64,000 nucleotides of DNA from Acholoe squamosa (Eukaryota > Annelida > Polychaeta > Phyllodocida > Polynoidae). The notes under the pieces were generated by a model. It was not told the origin of the DNA and did not search any database. It saw nothing but the letters and a program-made list of their open reading frames with translations. Shown piece by piece: positions 11,956 to 21,800 of this stretch. A program made the translations under genes and the position numbers. The stretch is taken from NCBI GenBank assembly GCA_949317995.1, contig OX439038.1, positions 67,780,659-67,844,658 on the forward strand, given 5' to 3'. Position 1 is the stretch's first letter. Every line of letters starts with the position of its first letter.

Positions 11956-12297
11956 TCATTTTGTGGGCATTGGAGTTTGATGTTCCGGGTTGGTACTTCC
12001 ACCAGCTTCAAACATCGAATTACATAGCTCTCCAGCGAGAGAGTTATTTTCTATCCGTCTCTGTATAGATTGTTCCCTTCTAACAGAGTCTGGCATGTTC
12101 TCCTCACTATCTGTCTGATATAGCGGACCTGATTCTCGCCAGGCCGAATATCCGTCATCCTGGGGGTTCGAATGGGTCTGTACCTCCAGGGTACCATTCC
12201 CATTGTTCTGGACAGATATCTGTCCATCAGGGTTAAATTGATCTAAGTCATTTAACCCATGTATATTCCGTTCGGACGTGTCGTCCGGGCTATACAC
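11956..12297 (-). CDS. Leader-proximal small ORF of the LTR element (113 aa)
   Basis: The open frame starts just inside the primer-site motif, 27 bases from the 5' LTR. The product (MYSPDDTSERNIHG...) is acidic, Asn/Ser/Gln-rich and probably disordered. No domain was recognised. Its position suggests it could be the N-terminal part of the element protein or a leader ORF. Coding status is uncertain. Confidence 0.35.
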   Translation of the reverse strand: MYSPDDTSERNIHGLNDLDQFNPDGQISVQNNGNGTLEVQTHSNPQDDGYSAWRESGPLYQTDSEENMPDSVRREQSIQRRIENNSLAGELCNSMFEAGGSTNPEHQTPMPTK

Positions 12298-12308
12298 ACC
12301 AGAATAAA

Positions 12309-12323
12309 CTGGTCACGGCACCA
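12309..12323 (-). promoter_or_regulatory. Primer binding site, tRNA-His type
   Basis: The plus-strand sequence GTCACGGCACCA is identical to the 3' end (with CCA) of animal tRNA-His. The minus-strand element therefore carries its complement, TGGTGCCGTGAC, one base inside the 5' LTR. Confidence 0.75.
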
Positions 12324-12324
12324 A

Positions 12325-12679
12325 TGTAATGGTTCGGGTCTTTCTAACCAAGGGGGTTCGGGTCTTGTGATTTGAAAGGAAAGACAAAGACAGTATTCCA
12401 AGTGTATGCCAACAGTTTTATTATGATTTACACCTTTCGGTTACCCCTGTGAGTACATGGTTAGGATAACATGATGTCTACATGTAGTATGTACGGAGGC
12501 CTACATGGCCTCTGACGTGACAGGTGAGCGCAGAGCCTTTTATATGGATGCTCCCGGTTTGTCGCCAGGTGTCCCACGGACCCGGATAGGTGCTGCCACC
12601 TACCCGGAACCTCAGGAACACCAGGCGACAGGACTCACCCGCCACACCAGACGGCACCAGTTAGTATTAAACCTCTACA
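12325..12679 (-). repeat. 5' LTR of the minus-strand LTR element
   Basis: This 355-bp LTR is adjacent to the primer binding site. In the element's own orientation it starts TGTAGAGG and ends CCATTACA. It has five transitions relative to the partner LTR. Confidence 0.9.
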
Positions 12680-12683
12680 ATAC

Positions 12684-13260
12684 CATAAATAGTGCCATTC
12701 TGACTAATATAACCTATATGTGTGGAGACCTGCGCAGTGAGTTCATTTTCAACAAGTAACAACCAACCTTAACAGTACTGATAATGCAAGAGGTCATACC
12801 CTGACTGAATATAGCAGATTCCCCAACTCAAAATGTGGCGTATATGTGCGGTGCGGCTTATTTACAATGTTTAATGGTCCGTAAATTAAGGCCAAACAGA
12901 GTATCACTTTTACATTTTATTCACCTTTTCTAAATAAATTGGGCATTGTATTGTCTAATTTATAAGTTAGTACATCACAGGAGTTAAAATCACGTAGAAT
13001 TTTATACAACTGATAAACAACTTTGATCTATAGTTCATTTATACCGGTACAATTGATTTTCTTTCTACCTTAGAATTGAACACCATCTGATGGGCAATAA
13101 TATTAACGTTAGGAGATAATAAATACAGAATGTAGCCTATTACAAGTACAAAATAATCCTAGAGCCACTTCTCCTGGGAGAAAAACAAATCACTAACTGG
13201 AGTTCACATTGTTTGGTGTAAATTGGAGAAATCTTTAAAAAAGCCTACGTGTCACTTATG
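12684..13260. other. Intergenic and probable 3' UTR of the Kelch gene
   Basis: No open frame. On the minus strand an AATAAA signal can be read at about 12916-12921, roughly 340 bases beyond the Kelch stop codon, so part of this stretch is plausibly its 3' UTR. Confidence 0.35.
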
Positions 13261-15702
13261 TCAGATGTATGTGGGTACGGTCAGTACACAACATGCCTGA
13301 CCGTAGATTCTGGTTGGGAATTTATCAACCAACTCTATGGTCTGTCTTTGCGTATCAAACCGCTGAATCAGATCAGAGTAGTAATGTTGTCCGTTGATAC
13401 CTCCTACAATGTAGATCTGTCCATTTAACATACATGCGCCTGCCTCGCGGATATTCAATACAGCTTTGCACAATGTCCAAGCACCCCCATCAGGGGGAAG
13501 CATTTCTATTGGGGTGGTAGGGATGGGGAAACCATAAGAATCCTCGGTGTTCCCCCCAAGCACATATATTGTGTCACTGAGTTGTACCATTTCATGATTA
13601 CAGCGAGCATGAATAAGTGGGGGTTCCTCTCGCCAAACATCAGATTCTGGTTCATATGACATCACTGTGCGACAGTACCCGTCAAATTTCTGTCCTCCTG
13701 AGATGTAGATGCGCTCATGACACACAACACCCGCATGTCCGTACACTGCATTGTTAAGTGAGGCCTTTGCCTCCCAGTCATTTTTAACAATAGAGAAACA
13801 CTCCACGGTGCACATGACCATGTTCTCATCCTGCCCTGCTATCGCATACAAGCAGTTCTTATACTCCTTCAATGTGAAATCTTTCCGAGCCTCATTCATG
13901 GAGGCCAGCTCATACCATGAATCAAACCGTGGATCATATCGAAAACAGCGAGCTGTAGCGATTTCATTGTTTTCATTACTGTCATATTTCCCGCCACAGG
14001 CATACATAAAGTTATCGACCACACAGACGCAGGGATTATACAGCGGCACAGGGGAGTCCTTTAGGAAGGCATGGCGCTGTGTCTCAAAGTTATAACTCTC
14101 AAGGTTCTCTGCATGGCACATGACCAGACTCTCTTTATCTGAGCGGACCTGAGTCCGGTTAGACTGCAGTAGCGGCTGTTTGCTGACTACAATGTGGTAG
14201 TCCTTGGCCTCGGTGAGCAGCTCGTTACACACTGGGTTCTTCTTCATTAGCTCAATGCGACTCACTTTGTCCACCAGCTCCTCCCCAGACAGCAGTGGCA
14301 GCCTTATGTTGTGCATGAGCTCGGGGAGATAGCGCTCCCGGTCCACACGACTCTGGTTCAACCATTTCAGCACCAACTCAAACAGTTTATATTCTGATAG
14401 AACCTTGAGTGAGTTCTCCTTCAGCATACTGCTCAGCTGTTTATGGTTCAGCTTCCCATATTGTGAAGACTCAGCGAACGTCTCAAAGTGTTCCAAGATA
14501 TACTGCCTGGTCTTTTTAAGGGTGTCTGTGAGGGAATACAGCTCGGCCAGGTTTAGAATATCAACACAGTTATCGACTGTCGTGGCGGTGAGCATGAAGG
14601 TGCAGCACAAGTCTACTGCTTCATTCATTTGAAGGTGTGTCGCAGCTGCCAGCACGTCCTGCATTGTGTACAGGCTCAAGTCTAACGTCCCTGTGTAGGC
14701 GAAGGTGATGATGGCTCGTAAACCAGTGGCAGTAATACCTTCAAACATGATGAGAAAAAAAACCATGTTAGTCAACCTGATTAACAGACTTTATACTTTT
14801 TATTTTCTACTCTTTGTTAAACTTTGGGCAAATGTATCATGTACAAAAAAGCTGTACATCATATATCTCATACATTGGCACTTACCAATATCTTTTGTCT
14901 TGTATATGCAAAGATCTCTCAATTTCTCAGATGTGGCGATAGTCTGAACAGGTGCATTATATCATGGCATGAAAAACTAAGATGGCTATGGCCTGCAACT
15001 TAGTATTACAATATAAAAGATAATCCTGTTGCTGATATACTTTAGGCAACCCATTTTACCTTTAAGCTGGACCTTGTCCAGTTGGCTCTCTCGCATCTTG
15101 CCAGTTAACATAGCTTGGAAGTAGTCGCTACAGGCGACCATCACACAGCGATGAACGTGAAGCTCTAGATCCTCAGCTACTAGAGTCAGATCACACAGTA
15201 ACTCCTGGAAGTAAAAATTGACTCTGTTATCAATAAAAAAGCTGAGGCGCATATATACTGGTGGAATATACTTGTTTTCAATTTCATGTGGTAGTAAAGT
15301 TGAAACTTTACTACACTACTGTAATAACCCGAGTATAAGGCGAGGATGGACCCTTAGGTCACTGGAAATAAAAAGGCTGGAGATGCACCTCATAGGCGAG
15401 GATATTAAATACTTTAGAACAGTACTAAAAATCTAGCCCCAGATGTGCCTTTATATACAGTATTATCTCCTTCAACTCAGTGTTAGTCTTATACGTGGGG
15501 TCTGGTGTATAGGGGAGGTATTATGGTTATCAACCTTCCCCTTTGACCTTGCACTTACCTGAGACCGTAGGTGGTCAAGGCCATGTAGAATTTTGTCACC
15601 ATGATTAGCTGCACTTAGTTTCATCCTTGAAGGGGGTAGAGGTGGGTCGGCGAAGATTGATGCACATGTCCGCTTCCTTGGTGAGTGAGAAAGTGCAGCC
15701 AT
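13261..15702 (-). CDS. BTB-BACK-Kelch protein (Kelch-like), three coding exons
   Basis: The family acts as a substrate adaptor for Cullin-3 ubiquitin ligases: BTB dimerises and binds CUL3, and the Kelch propeller binds the substrate. The model uses exon 1 at 15702-15559 (ATG in ATCATCATGG, donor CAG|GTAAGT), exon 2 at 15204-15060 (donor AAAG|GTAAAA) and exon 3 at 14738-13261 (stop TGA). Phases 0 and 1 agree and give about 588 aa, the usual family length. The BTB domain (about 49-150) has LCDLTLVAEDLELHVHRCVM and ACSDYFQAMLTGKMRES. BACK follows at about 155-260 (LAELYSLTDTL, IRLPLLSGEEL). Kelch blades run from about 320 to the end (FMYACGG, LYAIAG, IYISGG, IYVLGG, IYIVGG). It resembles the KLHL9/13/26/32/36 group, but I cannot assign an orthologue. 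The second blade has LYAIAGQ instead of the usual double glycine. Confidence 0.9.
15317..15527. mobile_element. MITE, CGTATAAGGCGC family copy 4, in Kelch intron 1
   Basis: The left end TACTGTAATAACCCGAGTAT is answered at the right by a GTATTATGGTTA end in inverted orientation. It lies wholly inside the intron between Kelch exons 1 and 2. It is non-coding. Confidence 0.55.
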
Positions 15703-15872
15703 GATGATCAATCACAGACTGCTGTAACCTATTAGAGTATCAAAGAAAAGAAGGAAAATGTGGTAAATCTATCAATGAATTGTCTACCATGAAAACATGA
15801 TAACACTAGGGAAGCTCTCCCATATACTGGATGCAGTGGTCCCAAATTGTAAATCATCCAGTCAGCCGATCA

Positions 15873-15880
15873 TGACGTCA
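15873..15880. promoter_or_regulatory. CRE-like palindrome upstream of the Kelch gene
   Basis: A perfect TGACGTCA lies about 170 bases upstream of the Kelch start codon, in a locally GC-richer patch (GGGCGTCTGGGGAGCTGG). This is consistent with a promoter. Nothing here shows transcription factor binding. Confidence 0.35.
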
Positions 15881-15944
15881 GGGCGTCTGGGGAGCTGGAG
15901 GAGTCTGCGAAGGATGTCCGATCATGTCTGAGAATATTAAACAG

Positions 15945-17169
15945 GTTTGTTTATTTTGAATCTCTTTTTTTTTACTCAACTCTTTTATACTCTTTAGCTT
16001 TGGGCTAATAGATAATAGCTGATTAAAGATCCTAAAAGTAGACACTTTTGTGGTTATCCCTATATAAGTTTAAAAAAGTTAGGAAAATATTTGGTTTTAA
16101 TATTTTCTGTTTCAATTCAAAACTCTTCTGAATTATATCAAATCTGTCTAGATATTTCATTATTTCTCTCTCTATGGTAAATAATAATATCTTGAGCTTT
16201 CAATAGAAGTCTCAACCTCAAAAATCGACCAAGAATTAACAAAATATCAGCATTCTACATTTTAAGGTTTTATAGAAATTCCACTCTGCGCACACCTATA
16301 CCCCTTAAGATCTGATAAGATATCAAATTAATGGCCTGATGTAGAGTAAAATGACCCACAAATTCTAATTCCTTGGGTATTTTTACCCTCCATGCTGGAA
16401 TATAGTCAATTTTGAGTGTGTCAAAGGGTCAGAAAATAGAAAATCACATTTGGTGATTTACAATAGTGACACATATTGACTTGCAGGAGTGGGTGCTGGG
16501 GTGTTATTCCTATTTGATATTCGCGATCAGATCGGCCACCCTTTCCCTAACAACAGACTGAGTTGGACCCGTCTGTGGTTGGGTTATTGGACAGATTTTT
16601 GCGACTTCTTAACAGTTTAGTTTTTGTCCAAATTAGACTGAAATGGGAAAAAGGGGAGGGAGTTCACCAAAGAAAAATAAAATTACACATATTGCCAGCG
16701 GTCAACTGTAAAATCTCCCATTTATTTAAGTTGAAATATTAAAGAATTATATATTATTAGTAAATTTAGTGAATGCTCATATTTCTGTTTAGTTGGATCG
16801 GCGCCCATCCCACATACTTGTTGTGACGTAGTTAGCGAAGTCAGCCGAATCTGGCTGCCTGCTCTCTGTATCTGTCACTATGATAAACTGGTGTTGGTAA
16901 AACATGAATTCTGAGGATTCTACTGGGCAGAATTACTTCAAATTAGTATCAAATGAAAGGTGAAAGATAGCTCTATCTCACTGGCACAACAATTCCCCTC
17001 ACTCCTTATTTATCCACTGCTTCAGAGAGTGAACCTTTTAATAGGTGAATTTGGTGATTCTGTTAGACCATCCTATTTCAGTCATTGAGTGGCCATGCAC
17101 TTAATACAGAAATGCATGGGTATTACCCTTTATAGTAAAAGTGACATGGAATACATAAGCAAAGGTTCA
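15945..17169. other. Intergenic, no gene recognised
   Basis: AT-rich DNA without a convincing exon. A seven-codon open start followed by GT (MSENIKQ, 15924-15944, plus) adjoins the CRE-like site but has no identifiable partner exon. Confidence 0.35.
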
Positions 17170-17300
17170 CGAGTTGGAGGAATGTCAGGGGGTTATCGCA
17201 CGCGCCGATCAGTTGCCGTATCGCACGACGCCCGCAGGGCGGAGTGCGATGCGGCAACTGATCGGCAAGTGCGATAACCCCCCGACATTCCTCCAACGAG
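17170..17300. mobile_element. Fold-back element, near-perfect ~125-bp palindrome
   Basis: The left arm starts TTGGAGGAATGTCAGGGGGT and continues through TATCGCAC and GCCGATCAGTTGCCG. The right arm is its inverted copy ending TCCTCCAA. The arms are separated by only a few bases around CGCCCGCAGGGCG. A CGAG follows the right arm and precedes the left arm, a possible 4-bp duplication. No coding role is visible; it would form a very stable hairpin. It shares the core GGGGGTTATCG with the palindrome at 32906-33014. Confidence 0.8.
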
Positions 17301-17797
17301 TGTGCCTTTGCATTTATTTCATGTTATTTTATCTAAAACTGCTGATTTACAATAGAATTTACCAGAATGACTCCCCGTGCGCATTGTTTACATCGTCATC
17401 TTGGAGCTATGACGTCATCAAATGGTCACGTGACCTCGGCGTGTGATATTTTCGCGGGTTATCGCACGGGGGGTGTGCGATACGGAGCTGCAATGGTAAG
17501 GCTATGGGCTGTCAGTATCTCGGGCATATCAACATGAAATAAAATATTATACACTTGTAACCAACATATTGACCTACAGTTTGACAGGATTTTGATAATT
17601 TTCCAGTGATTATTAAGTGCAGTGCTATTCTACAATATCTCTTTACTCAAAAGAAGTACAGCTTTTACAGCTATATAGCTTCGATTTTCAAGCTTTCATT
17701 TAACACATAACCCATGTATTTCTGTTGAAGTCCAGATTTTGGGATGACTTCGTTAAAGTAGTGGCATTAGGGTCTCAGGTCTGTGACTAATTTTTGT
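17301..17797. other. Intergenic
   Basis: No gene recognised. The phrase GGGTTATCGCACGGGG at about 17456 resembles one arm of the neighbouring fold-back element, so it may be a partial copy. Confidence 0.35.
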
Positions 17798-18025
17798 TAG
17801 GGTGTGGTCATTTTTTAACAACAGGGGGGAGGGTTGGTGAAATTCCGCACCCGCGCGGTGTAAATTTTTTCCGTCCCCCTCTACGAGGGATCTGCCATCA
17901 TCTGGAATTTGTCTGTCCCCCCTTTTATTCTATAGTCACGCTCAAAAGGGGCAACAATTTTTTTTGTCCCCCCCCCCAAACCTACCAACCCCCCTCCCTG
18001 TTGTTAAAAAATGACCACTCCCTTA
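17798..18025. mobile_element. MITE with GTGGTCATTTTTTAACAACA inverted ends
   Basis: The left end TTAGGGTGTGGTCATTTTTT and the right end AAAAAATGACCACTCCCTTA form about 30-bp imperfect inverted repeats extending into AACAACAGGG. The interior is C-rich/G-rich and non-coding. The GGGAGTGGTCATTTTTTAGC phrase at 19058 carries the same end. Confidence 0.75.
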
Positions 18026-18698
18026 TCACTGTATGTATCAGTATCACTATCAGACCCAGGGGGAGGGTATGGGTGGGGCCCAGCCCCAGGCCCAGGGGAA
18101 GGAGGTTCACAGCTTTTTACTGCGTCTGAAAGAGATTAAGCGTAAGGCCTACCGATACTATACATGTAGTATAAATGGGTTGGGGGGGGGGTGACGGGGT
18201 GCGAAATTTCTATTTATAGAAACAAACTTACAAAATAACAAAGTTTTGGCCCAAAATTTGGGAGCGAGGTGAGTTTTCGTGACGTGGGGACAACTTCAGA
18301 TTTCTGATGTTTTATGCTAAATTAGAAAGATTCCAATTCTCACAGTCACCACTAACAAACCTGAATCGATAAAATCTGCTGGGAATCAAAGAAGAACGTG
18401 TAAAACAGGGTTATAAGCTTTGATCTAAGATCATGTTTTTGATTCTGCTCCTCCTGCTCAATGCTCCTATTAACGCTCTCCCCCCACGTAAGCACTCATG
18501 TCTCCAGGCGCTAAAACTTTATCTACTGGATATTATTTTAAAGTATTCAATCTTTTAAGCCACTGATGCTTGATATCAATAAATATCTTAAATATATGAA
18601 AGGGCAATAAACAGGTGTAAAGTTAAGTGTCTGAATCTAAATAATGTATCATTTATATCGGAATTCACTTTTAGATACTGACGTGAGACCTTGCTAAA
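18026..18698. other. Intergenic upstream of the TMEM42-like gene
   Basis: No exon recognised. It contains poly-G and A-rich runs only. Confidence 0.35.
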
Positions 18699-18802
18699 GC
18701 GGAAGTTTTGAATCGGAATCAACAACAACACGAGACAGGAGTGACATATGTCAAATGTACTTGATTTGTGATTAATTTAGTTTAAATCTAACTAAGTTTG
18801 CT
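18699..18802 (+). promoter_or_regulatory. Probable 5' UTR/promoter-proximal region of TMEM42-like gene
   Basis: An ETS-like GCGGAAGT lies about 100 bases upstream of the start codon, followed by CAACAACAACACGAGACAGG leader-like sequence. No TATA box is evident. The assignment rests on position and motif only. Confidence 0.25.
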
Positions 18803-21800
18803 ATGTTAGGACAAGGACTAGCAGCATGTGCAGGTGTCTGTGCCGCTATGGCGTCAGTATGTGCTAAGTTAGCCATGGCATCACCAGCAACACTGGGACT
18901 GTGCAAGGCATCCAGACAACTTTTGGTTGAATATGGCAAGACCAACAAATGGGAAATCCTGGAGACAGTGGATTCATTGATACCAGACTGTGGGGCTGTA
19001 CGTGTATAATTACAAGTAATTCAATATTCTGCTTAGTCTAGAAGTTTTGCCCTTTTAGGGAGTGGTCATTTTTTAGCGCCTCCCACGCTGCGTAGCGGCG
19101 GTACCGCGAAGCGGTACGGGAGTGCGCTATGATGATTGCATTTGCCCCATGTGATGAGGTCTCACAATACAAAATTACTGAATAGAGAAATTGATAATTG
19201 TGAAATCTTCTTTATGTCTGCTTTTATGAGACATATATCATCAAACACTGGTATACTGACATTAACGGCGGGAGGCGTTTTTTTACGCGGTCACAACCGC
19301 ATTTCTTGTTATTTAATTTTTTTAGCGCCTCCCCACGCCGCGATGATTGCATTTCCCCCCATGTGATGAGGTGTCACAATACAGAATCCCCAAACTGGCA
19401 CAAGCTAAAATCTTTATGTCCACTGCAACGCACATGTAAGCAAAGCATGGTGTACTAAAATAAGGGAGGCGTTTTTTACGCGGTCACAACCGCATTTCTT
19501 GTTTAGGCCAAGTCATTTATTCTTGCAGCCGATCAAAGATCGCCGCTACCCGTTTCAACCTTACACTGGCATGCTGCTGAATAGTTACGGCAACATCACC
19601 GGCAACATGTGACGTCACAACGACGTCCGCCATTATTGTGGGGGAAAGATTACGATGCGTTTGTGCTCTTCACGTGAAAGAAAAATGGGGATTATGAAAA
19701 AATTAAGTTATTTACCATACTTATTTTAGGACAGTTAGGATGAGAGGGATTGATTTCTCGATTCATCTGCCATATTTTGCCAATCACAAACTTTGCTTAT
19801 GTAGAATGAAGGTTTTTACCCTCCTGGGCAGCCCTGGCAACATTTCTTTCCCCCACAAGGATGGCGACATGACAGCGCCCTCTATATTTCCGTCAAGAAC
19901 TCGTCTTAAAGAATTGCCAGGTGGGAGGGGGGAGGCTAGGTCGAGAGCCCCCACCCCACGGTAAAGGCGACCGCAGACGGGCCAGATTCGATTGGTAACC
20001 AGGGAGTAACAATCTGATCCGATCGGGGACATCAAACATGTTTGATATATGACCGACTGGATCGGACATCCCCGCAGACGCCCCAGACCTCACGATTGGC
20101 CAACCCAGTCGGCCCTGTCTGCGGTCCCCTTCACTGCGCCCGTAGCCTTTCCATCACTGTAACCTTTCCATCACTGCTGTAAATAAAGTACCCACTGATT
20201 TGGTCCCAAACTTGGCCCAGCATATCATGAAGTCTTTATCTTGTGGATTATCAAGTTATTTTGAACAAAATCAGTGGAAAGAAAGAAATCCAGACCCTTT
20301 TTTAAGTATGCACCACAACTGAAACCTTCAGCTGCCATTTTTGGCACTGTGCTAGAGCAGAGCTGCACTGGAGATCTACCATCTCCTACAGCAAAATAAG
20401 TGGATTATTTAATTTTCAATTAATTTGAGAACCCCAAAATCTACCAAATTGGAAAAAAGTATAAAAATCAACAATTGTGACTTTTTGGAACACAAAAAGT
20501 AAGTAATTCAGTCACAAGAGGAGATTGTTTCTTGACACTGTAGGCTTTCTACAGGCTTGCTCTCGAACTGAGGGAAGGGCCCCACAGTTCGAGTCTTTAT
20601 GATCTAGGTGGGGGGCTTGTTTAATAAATATAGGGGGGCAGGTTTTTTTTTGAAAAAGAGCCCCTTTGTAGGGGGGACCCAATAAACCTTCACACTGTAC
20701 TCTAGGGGAAACGCCCACTTATCAATAGAGAGATGATTCAGAGAATTAACAAATGATTTGCCCATTGTCAATGGACCGTTACAAGTGGTGAAGTGAATAT
20801 ACACGGAATCCAGAGAAGTTCATTTGATCCTTTTATTGCATAGCTGACATGAGTGTTTCATAAAGGTGGTAACAATGATGACACTCGCCAATATCCAAGC
20901 TCTGCCTCTGATCCTATAGCTCAACCTGTCGTAGGTTCTAGGTATAGGTGTAAGGTGTAAGTTGGGAGAGATGAGCTTAGAATAGATCGATTGGGAGCTG
21001 CTCAAGATGCCTTTTATATTAAGGGCTTGAGCAGCTCACAGTGTTGCGAAATGTTCTATACACGTGGCTCAATAGAATAGTGACACATGTCATAAAGAGA
21101 GAGTGCCACCTGTGGGTAGATTATGTTAATGAGAATTGAGAGGAGATTGTGAAATATCTTCTCATTCCAAATATGGCACCACAGGTGGATCGCACTTCCT
21201 CCAGTGGAACTGTGTGGATGTAGATAAGGTTGGAATGTTATTACATCCTTGTACCTTATGTCACAGAGTTCCATGGGAGGGAGTAGGGTTGGTAATAGCT
21301 TATGGATCCTGGTTCCTGTTGGGGACACAGGAGATTATTGAGTAGAGGTCGTGGGCAGAGCTTAGGCATTATATGGTGAAGAAATTAGTAAATATGAAAA
21401 ATACTAATAATACCCAGAATGGTCCATTGACACCATAATATATTTTAATGAATTTGTTTTGTCTTGTAGGTAATCACTTACATGCGGTTGTCCTTCTTCG
21501 GTCTCATCTTCCTGTTTAATGCCCTAATGTGGACACTATTCACAAAGTCACTACAGAAATGTTCAAACACAATAGAAGCCACAGTCATCAACACAACTTC
21601 CAATCTACTAATCACAGTAAGTATTGTTAGTCATCAATATGGCCTGCAATCTACTAACAACAGTAAAGTAGTGCTAGTCACCAATACAGCCTCCAATCTA
21701 CTACCCACAGTAAGTAGTGCTAGTCATCAATACAGCCTCCAATCTACTACCCACAGTAAGTAGTGCTAGTCATCAATACAGCCTCCAATCTACTACCCAC

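Larger units (their letters stand above)
6679..12683 (-). mobile_element. LTR retroelement without recognisable pol, minus strand
   Basis: Two 355-bp direct repeats (6683-7037 and 12325-12679) begin TGTAATGG and end CCTCTACA in plus orientation. They are flanked by the same 4-bp duplication ATAC (6679-6682, 12680-12683). In minus orientation, TGGTGCCGTGAC lies one base inside the 5' LTR and is complementary to a tRNA-His 3' end. A purine-rich GGGGGAGTAG abuts the 3' LTR. The 5.3-kb interior holds decayed minus-strand coding sequence at 12297-8344 and about 1.3 kb of AT-rich non-coding DNA. I find no protease, reverse transcriptase, RNase H or integrase motifs. It is therefore most likely a non-autonomous element mobilised by a relative elsewhere. 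Confidence 0.88.

Noticed and set aside
6863..12759. Nearly identical small plus-strand proteins starting MASDV at 6863 and 12505
   Set aside because: Both lie within the two LTRs and are antisense to the element, so they are repeats of LTR sequence and not genes.
13751..14632. Plus-strand frames of 75-114 codons
   Set aside because: They lie antisense to Kelch exon 3, whose protein has clear BTB-BACK-Kelch motifs.
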